NCBI GenBank assembly: GCA_017303505.1
Contig: JAFLCP010000002.1
Span: 62,001-126,000 of the forward strand
Reading direction: 5' to 3'
Origin: Planctomycetota bacterium
GTDB taxonomy: Bacteria > Planctomycetota > Planctomycetia > Pirellulales > Pirellulaceae
Length of the DNA: 64,000 bases
Part shown: positions 51,037-60,707 of the stretch, one piece after another
How positions within the stretch are numbered: the first letter of the stretch is position 1
How the letters are laid out: each line of letters starts with the position of its first letter
The notes under the pieces: model-generated
Databases searched by the model: none
What the model saw: the letters and a program-made list of their open reading frames with translations, nothing else
What the model was told of the DNA's origin: nothing
Made by a program: the position numbers and the translations under genes

Positions 51037-51441
51037 ATGTTCGGAAATACATATCGATGCTCCGATTGTGATTTTGAGTTCTGCTCAGGATGGTCACATC
51101 ATTCCGCTGGTCAGTATCTTGTCTGTCGGAACTGCGCTACGTATTTCACCTTGGGCGGTGGCGAATCGGTCTGGGGAACACACGCTGGGGAGCGATTACA
51201 ATTTTTTGCATTTGACGGGGAAAAGGAAAATCCTACCGGGGTATTTGTGATCGTCGAGGAAAACAGTTTAGCCTTTGGGAAACTACAAGGAATAGACGGC
51301 GTGTCACAAGTTAAGCTTGGCCAAGTCGATTGTCCAGGTTGTGGGGTGCACGATTCGATGGCCCAGTGGTTTGAGTCCGGGCAAAAGTGCCCACAATGCA
51401 AGGATGGCTCAATCGTGTATAGCGGGTCCTGCATATACTAA
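51037..51441 (+). CDS. Multi-zinc-ribbon protein
   Basis: 134 residues from ATG 51037. Four CxxC pairs: CSDC, CRNC, CPGC and CPQC, enough for two zinc sites flanking a beta-rich middle (GVFVIVEENSLAFGKLQGI). Function unknown. After it, 51442-51674 holds nothing that I can identify. Confidence 0.68.
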   Translation: MFGNTYRCSDCDFEFCSGWSHHSAGQYLVCRNCATYFTLGGGESVWGTHAGERLQFFAFDGEKENPTGVFVIVEENSLAFGKLQGIDGVSQVKLGQVDCPGCGVHDSMAQWFESGQKCPQCKDGSIVYSGSCIY

Positions 51442-51674
51442 TTCAGAAATAAAATATGGTAGCGACGGGCTGGATCGAATCGGGCGATTCGACCAATGCT
51501 CTTCTTTCGTTCCTTCTGTCCTCCAACAGTACACGCTTGTATTCGCGTTGGTCGTGTCGAAAATAGAATACGAGGGACAATTAGCCGTACTTGTACAGAG
51601 CCATGTCACGAGTGCGACTGCAGATTGGGGTTGATAGGTAAGTCCGTCGTCCAAATGAAGCCATCGAGCCAATA

Positions 51675-52184
51675 ATGCCCATCTCATCAATTCGCAAACT
51701 CTCGTTCTTAGTGACGCTCACTGGCTGCATTGTCGCATTTTCGACATATATGCTCTGGAGAGACTGGAAGTCACAATCGCCCTATCGTGCGGCTGTAAGG
51801 GAAAACGAGTTGCGTGAGAAGGAATTTGACGCAATTTGGGCTGCATGTGATCGCCTAGAAGCTGATGGGGCGCGGATACCACGCCGGAAAATGCTCGAAG
51901 GCTCTCCGATGCAGTTCATTGATCTCTCCGACTGGAACGGGGAGGATAAGCGGCTAGTCGCGCTTGCGGAGTTTTCGAGACTGCCGAAGATTCGAACATA
52001 TAATAATGTGCTCTACATTCGACTAGGGCCCGAATTTCCTGCCGAAGCAATTCCCACTTTGGAAGGGCTGAAGAATATTGCGGTACTCGATCCTGGGGAA
52101 AGTAAGCTCTCGGAATCTGATATCGCAAGAATTATTGCTGCCAACCCGGGAGCAGTCGTAGGCATCTTCAAAATGCCGCTTTAA
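51675..52184 (+). CDS. Membrane-anchored hypothetical protein
   Basis: 169 residues from ATG 51675. One membrane segment near residues 9-28, then a helical part (AVRENELREKEFDAIWAACD) and an LRR-like end (IPTLEGLKNIAVLDPGESKL). Function unknown. Confidence 0.62.
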   Translation: MPISSIRKLSFLVTLTGCIVAFSTYMLWRDWKSQSPYRAAVRENELREKEFDAIWAACDRLEADGARIPRRKMLEGSPMQFIDLSDWNGEDKRLVALAEFSRLPKIRTYNNVLYIRLGPEFPAEAIPTLEGLKNIAVLDPGESKLSESDIARIIAANPGAVVGIFKMPL

Positions 52185-52373
52185 ACTCTACCGAAGCATC
52201 TGTAGCGCCAAGTTCGCGACAAGGCAATTTCTACGTGATTGAGCTACTCTGGGAATTGAAGAATCGGTTACTTTAATCTGCAATCATCTATGCCAAATTC
52301 TAAGCCAACGCGTTACGTGAAGATCAGACTTAGTAAAGTACCTTGCTTTAAGTATCAATGATAAGGAAATAGC

Positions 52374-52844
52374 GTGCGTTCTTTACTGGTGACATTCATT
52401 GTAGCGGTGCTGCTTTTTTGCGTGGTCAATGTCATGGCATTTCCAGCGTCAAAGCCCTTGGCTGTGCTGAATCACATCGTTATGGCGTTGGGCCTATATG
52501 CGGCGCTTTCATGCGGAGGCGTGTGGATTCTTGAACGTCCCAGCGGTCGAAAGGCATTTGCGCTGGGCATGTTGACGCCGATTGTCTGTTTGATCTTCGG
52601 CAATACTCCGTTCCATCGATTCTTGGTTGAAAACTACTATTTAGTTTTCCGTGAAGTGCTTCAAGTTAGCACCACCGAATTGATTGCGTACACCGCATGC
52701 ACGGTTATGCTTTCGTTAGCCAATGGCGTGCTCACGCTGGTGATTTTTGGTGCACTCTGGCCTGCTTATTCATCCGCAGCAAACCGAAGTGAGGCCTCCA
52801 ACACGCCAGTCACCCGCGACGTGGATGCGTCGTCACGAGGTTGA
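52374..52844 (+). CDS. Polytopic membrane protein
   Basis: 156 residues from GTG 52374. Four hydrophobic segments (residues 3-22, 30-50, 64-78 and 104-130). Function unknown. It is the last + strand gene of the array style before the strand switch. Confidence 0.6.
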   Translation: MRSLLVTFIVAVLLFCVVNVMAFPASKPLAVLNHIVMALGLYAALSCGGVWILERPSGRKAFALGMLTPIVCLIFGNTPFHRFLVENYYLVFREVLQVSTTELIAYTACTVMLSLANGVLTLVIFGALWPAYSSAANRSEASNTPVTRDVDASSRG

Positions 52845-52957
52845 CGTAGGGCGGTGTGTTGCGCAAGTCAGTTTTGGCAAAATAGAAAACGTTCAACGAT
52901 TTGTTGCGGTTGCAGGAGAACATGGCCCGCTGGGGAGACTTGCTGCACACACACCTA

Positions 52958-53347
52958 CTAGGTGTTCTTGGGCATAATCTCGTAGAGGTGCTCGACATCC
53001 TCAATTCGCATCACCACTTTCCCCGGGACGCCTTGTTGGGAATACACAATCCCAGGTAATGCGATCGTGTCGAGGTTCGGAAAGATCCGCAAATCATCGA
53101 TCGTAATTTCTGTACGATCGGGCAAGTTCACATGAACTACGCGTTGCGTGCGGAACAAGGTCCGCAGCGAATCATCATAAGAGACCGAACCACCATGATT
53201 CGAAATTTGCGAGATCACTTGCTGGCGAGTCCACTCGGGCCGCGCCACATACGATGCGATGCCTAGAAGAAACGCGATGACCGTCAATGTACGGACAACA
53301 ACCACTCGTGAAGGTCGATTGCGCAGGTTTGGTAATTGGATTTTCAT
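52958..53347 (-). CDS. Membrane-anchored hypothetical protein
   Basis: 129 residues. One membrane segment near residues 18-36 (RTLTVIAFLLGIASYVA), then an outside domain with LRR-like text (HVNLPDRTEITIDDLRIFPN, LDTIALPGIVYS). First gene of the reverse-strand block; unknown function. Confidence 0.62.
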   Translation of the reverse strand: MKIQLPNLRNRPSRVVVVRTLTVIAFLLGIASYVARPEWTRQQVISQISNHGGSVSYDDSLRTLFRTQRVVHVNLPDRTEITIDDLRIFPNLDTIALPGIVYSQQGVPGKVVMRIEDVEHLYEIMPKNT

Positions 53348-53486
53348 GGACTTTAGACCCGCGCAAACGAAAACAGGTTACCTAACTTTCAATGGTCATG
53401 GTGCATGGTAGTTTCTGGTGCACTGTGAACGATTGTAAACTAGGCTTTGGCGAGATAAAAGTCCGAATTCGAAAAATCCGATTTCG

Positions 53487-55808
53487 CTAGAGATTTTGGC
53501 GGTTTAGGTAATTAATCACAATCAATACGTCCATCGCTTCGACGTATCCATTGGAATTCGTGTCCACATACGAACGAAATTCCTGCGGAGAGAGTAACAG
53601 CCCATTCCCTCGGCTGTTCAACTGATTGATCACGACCAAAGCATCAATCGCGCTGATAAAGTTGTCTGCGTTGACGTCCAAGTTATTTGTCGGGTTGGTT
53701 GGCAAAATAGAGTTCCCCCAGAACCAATCTGTCGCGGAAGCTCCCTGCGCTGTTGAAGGTTTCGGAAGTGGCGTGGCTGGGGGTGGGCCAACTTTATGTG
53801 GTGTCGTGGTAGGTGTCGTCGTGTTCGGATAGCAGTATTCGGTATTGCTGCCCGGACACAAGAACATCGGCTGCACTTTTTTGTTACCGAGCAGCGGGCC
53901 GACCGGCTGTGAAGGGCGCTCGGTCTTCAAGGTAACCGAGATGGTAGGCAACGCAGCACCTCCAACACTCGCTGATACTTGAAGATAGTATTGCCCCGCA
54001 TCGAGAAACAAGCCGGGGGCAGAACGCAAATCGTTTAGCGGTGCAACTAACCCAGCTACCATGCGTCGCTGTGCGTTGAATATGGTCACCCACACCGTCC
54101 CATCCACATTGCCATTCGTTTGGCCGAGCAATGAGAGAGCGAAGAGTTGCGGTCGGGCAACGTACCATTCGCGTTCGAGTATGTTGGTGGTGGAATTCAA
54201 TAAGCCCGATAGCAGCGCTTCAGGTGCATTCGTCGGGGCAGCAAACGTCGCGGTTAGTGTAAAGCTCCCTGTTTGATACTGGGGAGCAACAGACGATCGA
54301 TCGACACGAATCGTAAAGTTCTGTTCGCTGCTGACATTGCTGACAATAACCTGAGTCTGTCCAAAACCTTTAACTCGCGTTTCAAACGGAATAACTTGGC
54401 CATTACCATCCAACACAAAGAGCGACGGGACAACACCCGAGGTCGTTAATGATTCAAAAGTGATGGTTAACTCGCTGCGGCCATTGAGCGTCTTCGGCGC
54501 TTCTAAGCGAAAATGGTCGACGTCGTTGAGAGTCGATAATGAACTAACCACTCGGTACACGACTTGATCTGTTGCGTCATGCACCAAGTTCATGGGGGCA
54601 GCATTTATGGGATCATCATCGGAGTTACCGTCGTCTTCCTCCGGGCCATCATCATCAACAGGTAGCGTTTGCCAAGAAAAACCATACTTGGCGCGATCGC
54701 TATCGTAGTACCAACGATGGGCGGCCTGTGTCCATGAGGCGATGGCCGTGCCTGAAGTGTTGAGTTTCGTAGGTGAAGCGATGGTTACGCTATAGTCGCC
54801 TTGCGCCCACAATGGATCATTGGCTACACTCACCCGCAGATAATATTTCGCTCCAGGCGTTGTCGTAGCTAAGTCAACTCTGAGTGTTCCACCTTGGGTG
54901 CCTGTCATCGAAGCGGTACCAAGAATGTTGCCGTTGCGATCGGTAACGGTCCCTGTAAGTCGCGATAAGCTAAGGCCGCTCGAACGTACTTCAAACGCCA
55001 TCGGTCCTGAATAGTTGAGGTTGGTTTTGATCTCGAAGATGTCGACATCACTTGCGTTCAACAAATCGCCGAATTGAATCCAGACCTGGTCGCCGGAAAA
55101 ACCGCTGGCCACCGTGAGATCATCGTCAGAGCCCTTGATCGGTGTCGCTCGATCGATCGTGTTGTTGCCATGATTCCCTTCGTTGGGATCGGCAGGGCGT
55201 GCGCCGTGTATTGCCTGTAGTTGAGCAATGTCGTTCGCTGTGAGCGTTAAAGCGTTGGATGGACCGTGTGTGAACATAGGGGAGTTGGGATCGTTGCTAT
55301 GATCGAGCCCCAAGACGTGTCCCAGTTCATGCAACGCGACAGCTTGAATGTCGTTGAGTGAATTCCACGAGACGCCCGTATTGAAAAAGACATCGCCTGC
55401 CCAGGTACCGACGGAGCGGACATTTTCATCCACCGCTGCAGCATAGGTATCCGTTGCAAAATTGAAACCCGAAACTCGAATATCACCAAAGCGTTCATCG
55501 CCACGTGTGGGACCATAGACCCCTGACGCCGCACCACTGTCAGGCACAAAACCGATGTTCACGTCGGCGTTGGCGATCCAAGTTTGAATCGCTTTGGCAA
55601 AAGCCGCTTGTCAATCGGCTGTCGAGGCCACTTGGTCCAGCTTGCCGATTAACGCGCTCTTTTCGCGACCGATGTTGGTTCCATCCGGCGCGATGCTGAA
55701 CGTTAAACTTCCGAAGCCGGAGAAGACGCCATCGCCGCGCGAAAACAAAATGCGCGATTCTAGGCTTTCGATAGATGTCTTACGTGTTGTTTTACGTTTT
55801 CGCTTCAT
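53487..55808 (-). pseudogene. Matrixin-like metalloprotease with dockerin end, split by TGA
   Basis: One frame of 774 codons from ATG 55808 to TAG 53487-53489, interrupted only by TGA at 55613-55611 (codon 66). Codons 1-65 hold a basic start and the LESRILFS export-associated motif. After the stop come a Trp-rich helix, the metzincin site HELGHVLGLDHS and a Met-turn SPMF, several pre-peptidase-type beta domains, and a C-terminal dockerin pair (DVNADNFISAIDALVVINQL and DTNSNGYVEAMDVLIVINYL). A start at GTG 55562 could make 691 residues without the export motif. Its ATG overlaps the kinase stop by four bases. Confidence 0.7.
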
Positions 55809-58750
55809 GGCGAACTCTCAGTCGCAGTGGTCGCAAATAGATGAGGATGAACGATCTTGATCGCTTCGAACCACTGCTTGAACTCAGGTTGCTCGCGAAG
55901 CCAAGTCGAATCGGGATCTGACATTATAATTGGGACAAGAGTTGGGTCAGTACTTGTCGCTTGAACGAGCCAAAAGAAAGCCCGGTTTTTGTGGAAATTA
56001 CGATCGTTTGAATCGTTGCTAGCTAATAAACTATGCGCGCAGGCGATCTGATAGGCGACAATGCCCTCAGTGATCGTCATTGCATCTAGCGTTTTGAGTT
56101 CCTGTTCCGCTTCATCACGACGCTGGTTTCTGGCCAACAAAACCGCTTTACCGGCTTGATGAGTGGGCTGGTCAGGTTGAAGTTGAATCAAGTCATTCAA
56201 TTGCACCAGCGAGCGATCTGCATCACCCATCAGTTCGGAATAAACATAGGCCAATTTCTGCCGTGCTTCCGCTGACTTTGCATTGAATTTCAGGGCGGCA
56301 AGAAAATCGGCTTCGGCCCGTTTGGGATCGATATCTAACCACAGCAGGCCACGGTCGATGGCGTCTTGTTCGCCCAGTGGCTCAAGCTTCAGTGCTGTTT
56401 GAAACGCGTGTGAACTTTTCTCCGCATCATTTAACGCTAAATGAGCCTCTCCTTCTAAGCGATAGAGGCTTACTGAATTCATGCCGGCGGATTGGGCCAG
56501 GGCAATTTCTTGTAAGGCTTCGGCATGCTTCCCTAGGTTGTGAAGGCAAACAGCCCGATTGAAATGGGATTGCGGCCATTTCGATCTTAGCTCACCGGCT
56601 CGATGATAGTCTTCGGCAGCGAGCGAATAACGTTCTTCACCCATTCTCGCATTGCCACGCAAAAAGTAAGCCACCGCGATTTGTGGCTGCAATGCGATGC
56701 AAATCGAATAGGCTTGATCGGCCTGTCTAAAATCGCGTGAGGCGAGATAGCAGTCTCCTAACATCCACCACGCATGAAAATCGTGTGGATTCTTCTCTAG
56801 AGCGGCTTCGAATTCCTGGATGGCATTCGCGTAGTTGCCGCTTTCCATCATCGCGAATCGCGATATTTCTTGCGGATCGAGCAGCTTAGGGTCGTGTGGT
56901 GGGAGCGCAGGGGCATTCTTCCAATCTTGTTTGTCGGCAAGATACAGCAAGGCTTGAACCTGAGCATGTGCTGCCTGATGTGTCGGCGATTCACTCTTCC
57001 AGCGCGCGTCCCATATTCGTGTGTTGGTGCGATCGTCTTTAACGGAAATGGTATCGAGCAGATGGTTCACTTTGTCGGCAGCATCGTCGTTTAGTTCAGG
57101 CGCGAGCTTCAGCGCCGAGACAAGTGACATTGTTTCAGGCAGGGCTTGAGTGAGTTGTTGTAAACGATTCGTCCATTCTAGTTGTTGTGCATGTTGATAC
57201 TGACGCCAGCCGATTCCTAGCAACATCGCCAGAATGGAAGCCGCGAACAAAGAAACGGACAACGATGAAGACAAGCGGGGATGTCGGCGACTCCATTTAT
57301 GAACACGTTCACCAAAGCTTGGTTCAGGTTGGTGAACCAACGGCCGCGATTCGCAATGAGCTTGCAGATCGTCCGCCAAATGGGAAGCAGAGGAATAACG
57401 CGCTGCGGGTTCGGCGGCAATGCACTTGCCGATGATCGCTTGCAGGGCAGGGGAGACATCCGCATTCCATTGGAGCTGAGTGGGAAGGGGTGCCGCTTGC
57501 TTTTTTGACGGAAGACGGCCATGCAGCAATTCGTAAAACAGCATGCCAAACGAATAGATGTCGCTGCGGCCGTCGACAGAGGTTGCAGTATCGGTTGTTT
57601 TTCCCGTGAGCTCTTGTCTCAATTCGGGGGCCATGTAGGCATAGGTGCCACCCACCGGCAACGTCGAGGATTGAGGCGAGGCAATTCCGGGAGTTGTTTG
57701 TTGGTAGCCTCGACTGGTATAGGCGACATTGAAGTCGAGCAAGCGGGCTTGTCCATCATGGCCCAGCAGCACATTCGCCGGTTTAATATCGGAATGAATA
57801 ATGCCCAACTGGTGAGCATACTTCAGGGCTTGGGCGATTTGAAAAGCGATGCGTGTGATGTGCTCGACATAACTGCTCGAATTCCCAACGATTAAATCGG
57901 TGGATGCGGAACTCGGTTGCGAAGATCGCTCCGATGAATTGGAAGGAGCTGTGTCTGCGAAATCTGAATGCGTTTGAAGATCGTTGGAAGTGGAGCCGTG
58001 AGTCGTTGGCGATTCTATGAAAGTGCTGATCCGGGCATGACGGCGAATCACGGTCGAGTCGACGCTCAGCGGTATGGTGGCTTGTTCGGCTTTGCTTTGA
58101 AACCAACGCGACGTTTTGCGGTGGGTGAGGCGTTCACGATGGATAGCGAGGATATCGGCTAAGGTTGTGTTGCCCAAATAGGGCATGCAAATACCATACA
58201 CACCCTCTTGATGATGTGTCGAATAAATGGGAACAATCGCCGAATGTTGTAAGCTGGCAAGCCAATGCGATTCAAACGATTTTCGATTGGTGAGTTTCAA
58301 CGCGACCCAACGATGAGCGAGATCGCGCTGCTTGGCCAAGAACACGACCGCTGAAGCACCACGTCCCAATTCTGTAACCAATTCAAAGTCGAGCCAAACG
58401 TCACCCACTCTCGGCAATTGCGTTAAGAGCTCTTGATCGATTTCTCCTGTGGAACTCCATGCTCCCGCGATGGCCGCTTGTCTGGTTTCTTCTGATTGAA
58501 GTTCATCGATTTGTGTCGGTTGAAAACGGATGCTCGGAAAGAGTCTCAAGCACTCAGCGGTCGTGATAGAATTACCGCTGTTCCACTGATGCTCCATCCA
58601 AACTCGCAGGAGTTCGATTACGATATCGCCACGTTCGTCGTTGGATATCTCCGAGCTTTGGGGCGCGAACTCACGAACATCAACTGCAGCAACGCCGCGT
58701 TCGGCAATGGCCGATTCGAGAGCATCAACGCATTGATCAAGAAGCTTCAT
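55805..58750 (-). CDS. Ser/Thr protein kinase with TPR repeats
   Basis: 981 residues. The kinase domain starts near residue 120: glycine loop GRGASAVVF (130-137), catalytic lysine in HRWVALKLT (152), a low-complexity insert (about 215-290), catalytic loop HSDIKPANVL (319-328; HRD is HSD), DFN at 339-341 in place of DFG, and MAPE at 373-376. A membrane segment lies near 494-514, so the kinase is cytoplasmic and residues 520-981, with about nine TPR units, are outside or partner-binding. It overlaps the sigma factor gene by 14 bases and the protease by four. Confidence 0.88.
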   Translation of the reverse strand: MKLLDQCVDALESAIAERGVAAVDVREFAPQSSEISNDERGDIVIELLRVWMEHQWNSGNSITTAECLRLFPSIRFQPTQIDELQSEETRQAAIAGAWSSTGEIDQELLTQLPRVGDVWLDFELVTELGRGASAVVFLAKQRDLAHRWVALKLTNRKSFESHWLASLQHSAIVPIYSTHHQEGVYGICMPYLGNTTLADILAIHRERLTHRKTSRWFQSKAEQATIPLSVDSTVIRRHARISTFIESPTTHGSTSNDLQTHSDFADTAPSNSSERSSQPSSASTDLIVGNSSSYVEHITRIAFQIAQALKYAHQLGIIHSDIKPANVLLGHDGQARLLDFNVAYTSRGYQQTTPGIASPQSSTLPVGGTYAYMAPELRQELTGKTTDTATSVDGRSDIYSFGMLFYELLHGRLPSKKQAAPLPTQLQWNADVSPALQAIIGKCIAAEPAARYSSASHLADDLQAHCESRPLVHQPEPSFGERVHKWSRRHPRLSSSLSVSLFAASILAMLLGIGWRQYQHAQQLEWTNRLQQLTQALPETMSLVSALKLAPELNDDAADKVNHLLDTISVKDDRTNTRIWDARWKSESPTHQAAHAQVQALLYLADKQDWKNAPALPPHDPKLLDPQEISRFAMMESGNYANAIQEFEAALEKNPHDFHAWWMLGDCYLASRDFRQADQAYSICIALQPQIAVAYFLRGNARMGEERYSLAAEDYHRAGELRSKWPQSHFNRAVCLHNLGKHAEALQEIALAQSAGMNSVSLYRLEGEAHLALNDAEKSSHAFQTALKLEPLGEQDAIDRGLLWLDIDPKRAEADFLAALKFNAKSAEARQKLAYVYSELMGDADRSLVQLNDLIQLQPDQPTHQAGKAVLLARNQRRDEAEQELKTLDAMTITEGIVAYQIACAHSLLASNDSNDRNFHKNRAFFWLVQATSTDPTLVPIIMSDPDSTWLREQPEFKQWFEAIKIVHPHLFATTATESSP

Positions 58751-59348
58751 GAGGATCGGAGCCTATATCCACTAACGCAGCGTCCAGGAGTTCTTTGCGA
58801 AAGTTCTGGAGGACACGTTCAATCGTGCGTTTACTTTTGCTTAGTTTGTTGGTGATAGTTTGAATATCGTGCCCATCAATTCTCAAGCGAATGATGTCGC
58901 GATGGCTTTCCGGCTGTTTGTCGATGAGTTCTTGCAGAGATAAGCAGAGGATGCTGGTCGCGACTTCGTGTTGCGTATCTTTGGCGGCAACAGGGACATG
59001 CTCAATGGATTGTGTGTTGCGAACATTTCGTTTTTGGGATCGATGGTACGCGCCTCGATTTCGGACCTTGTTCAGCGCGATTACCAGAAGCAACTTCCAA
59101 AGTTCGTCGCCTTCCGGGGCTTCATATTGCCCGTCAGCAACTCGTCGGAAGAAAGTGCGGAAGACCGATTGGACGATATCTTCAGGATCAAAGCGAGCCG
59201 ATAGATCGAGTGGGGTTTGACGAGCGGCCAGGCTCAGTAGACGCTCGGAATAGCGGTAGTACAGCTTTAGCGCAGCGTCTTCGTCACCCTTTCGAAATCG
59301 ATCGACGAGTGCATTGTCGCTGGACCGAGCTGGGAGATCCTCACTCAT
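58737..59348 (-). CDS. ECF-family sigma factor
   Basis: 203 residues from ATG 59348; the open frame extends upstream but lacks sigma homology. Region 2 reads ALVDRFRKGDEDAALKLYYR with FDPEDIVQSVFRTFF (DPEDIVQ signature), and region 4 has LQELIDKQPESHRDIIRLRI and RTIERVLQNFRKEL. It fits the large planctomycete ECF group that is typically encoded next to Ser/Thr kinases. No anti-sigma gene is seen, so the kinase may control it. Overlaps the kinase start by 14 bases. Confidence 0.88.
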   Translation of the reverse strand: MSEDLPARSSDNALVDRFRKGDEDAALKLYYRYSERLLSLAARQTPLDLSARFDPEDIVQSVFRTFFRRVADGQYEAPEGDELWKLLLVIALNKVRNRGAYHRSQKRNVRNTQSIEHVPVAAKDTQHEVATSILCLSLQELIDKQPESHRDIIRLRIDGHDIQTITNKLSKSKRTIERVLQNFRKELLDAALVDIGSDPHEAS

Positions 59349-59399
59349 AAACTTTAGTATAGTTGTTACTGGTTTGGAAGTAAAGTTGATCAGCGAAAT

Positions 59400-59448
59400 G
59401 GAGCGAGGCTTCCAGCCCGTTTTTATGGGCGAAGAAGGGTTTCGCTCC
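59400..59448 (-). terminator. Hairpin downstream of the dockerin gene
   Basis: GGAGCGAGGCTTC with GCCC pairs with GGGC and GAAG, then TTTCGCTCC, around a short loop. It lies between the 3' end of the reverse-strand dockerin gene and the sigma factor start. A T-run after the stem is not obvious, so it could also be a REP-like hairpin. Confidence 0.45.
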
Positions 59449-59511
59449 ACTTCATGTCATGCGTCAATCCCGGTCCAACGTTGGATTCGCGTTGGATTGA
59501 CGACACCCGCT

Positions 59512-60549
59512 TTAGGCCACTTTATTGAGTGGAGCGGTTTGGTCACCGATCGTGACCAACGTTCCTACGGTTACGGCTGGGAAGTTGGCTGGCAAAGGAC
59601 TCTCACGACCAGGCTTGGGCTGGCTGCTCAAGATCAGCGTTCCCTTGCCTTTAGAGTTGGTAACGATGGTACCAACGCTGACTCCAGCAACCTTTACTTC
59701 GAAAGAGCTGTTAGGGCGGGTGTGTTCGACTTCCACTTTGAACTTTTGCTTCGTTGCACCTCTTTCCGTTTCTGACTCAAACTCGGCGGAACGTGTGATT
59801 CCGGAAACTACTGGATAGGTTGCAACCAAGTGAAGTTCAGACGCGCTCTGAGGAGTTGGTTGTGAATTGATTGGGGTGGAGCTGTTGCCACCACCGCTGA
59901 CCGGTGTGCTTACATTGGTTTCCAGCTTTGCCACGGAAGAAAGCTGACCATGGATGATGTCGCCGATAATCAACTCCATATCAGGCGAGAGCGTGAAGAG
60001 TTCGCTAGGTAGCGGAAGGTGATCGCGATTGTCATCGCCATCACTTAATACCAATCTGCCGCGACCTTTGGCATCGGTCATTAATTCGCCGAGTGCAATA
60101 TCGTTGAGGCTAACGGCAAAAGTGCTTGAAGCAGGGGCATTGTCAACGCGAATCTTCAGTTCACGTTCGGTACCTTCCTGTTCAAGTTCCACGCGAGCTC
60201 GGGCTGTCCCTGTGCCACGCACCGTGGTCGACTGTTCGGCGCTGGGTGAGTTGTTTCGGCGGTTTAATTGGTTGATAACTTGAAGAGCATCAATGGGCGT
60301 TACAAACGAGTCGTCGTTAACGTCGTTGAACGAGCGATGAACCGAATCTTCCGCTTTACGGCCACCTCGATTGAGTTCATTGATGATCACCAACGCGTCG
60401 ACGGCGGTAACGTTCGAGTCGTCGTTGACGTCGTGAGGTTGAATAAAATTGTGGCCGATGTCTGCGGCCATCAGTGCCCGGCTCTCTAGGGCTTCGGTTC
60501 GCAAGCTGCGGGTGTGGCTGCGACGGCGGTTGTTGGTTGAGGTCGACAT
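59512..60549 (-). CDS. Dockerin-type surface protein with duplicated domain
   Basis: 345 residues from ATG 60549. Starts with Arg-rich sequence and LESRALMA, as in planctomycete exported proteins. Two calcium-binding dockerin repeats follow: DVNDDSNVTAVDALVIINEL (about 40-60) and DVNDDSFVTPIDALQVINQL (about 77-97). Then an internal duplication: a domain near 125-205 (IRVDNAPASSTFAVSLNDIA, GELMTDAKGRGRLVL) and again near 265-335 (VEVEHTRPNSSFEVKVAGVS, GTIVTNSKGKGTLIL). Probably secreted; partner unknown. Confidence 0.8.
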   Translation of the reverse strand: MSTSTNNRRRSHTRSLRTEALESRALMAADIGHNFIQPHDVNDDSNVTAVDALVIINELNRGGRKAEDSVHRSFNDVNDDSFVTPIDALQVINQLNRRNNSPSAEQSTTVRGTGTARARVELEQEGTERELKIRVDNAPASSTFAVSLNDIALGELMTDAKGRGRLVLSDGDDNRDHLPLPSELFTLSPDMELIIGDIIHGQLSSVAKLETNVSTPVSGGGNSSTPINSQPTPQSASELHLVATYPVVSGITRSAEFESETERGATKQKFKVEVEHTRPNSSFEVKVAGVSVGTIVTNSKGKGTLILSSQPKPGRESPLPANFPAVTVGTLVTIGDQTAPLNKVA

Positions 60550-60707
60550 AAAGAGGCTCCAATACGTTTCTTCTGGGGAATGGTTCGCAGAATCGGCTTA
60601 CGTCGTATAGAGCAGCAAAGGGCTGGATGACCCGCCAACTTTGACGAGAAATTTTTAGAGGGAGTGTTCGGGCCCAAAAATCGAGGGAATTCGGGGGTGC
60701 CTGTGGG

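Noticed and set aside
42775..55613. Recoding of TGA as tryptophan
   Set aside because: TGA ends the sigma factor, kinase and several cassette genes at proper family length, so it is a normal stop here.
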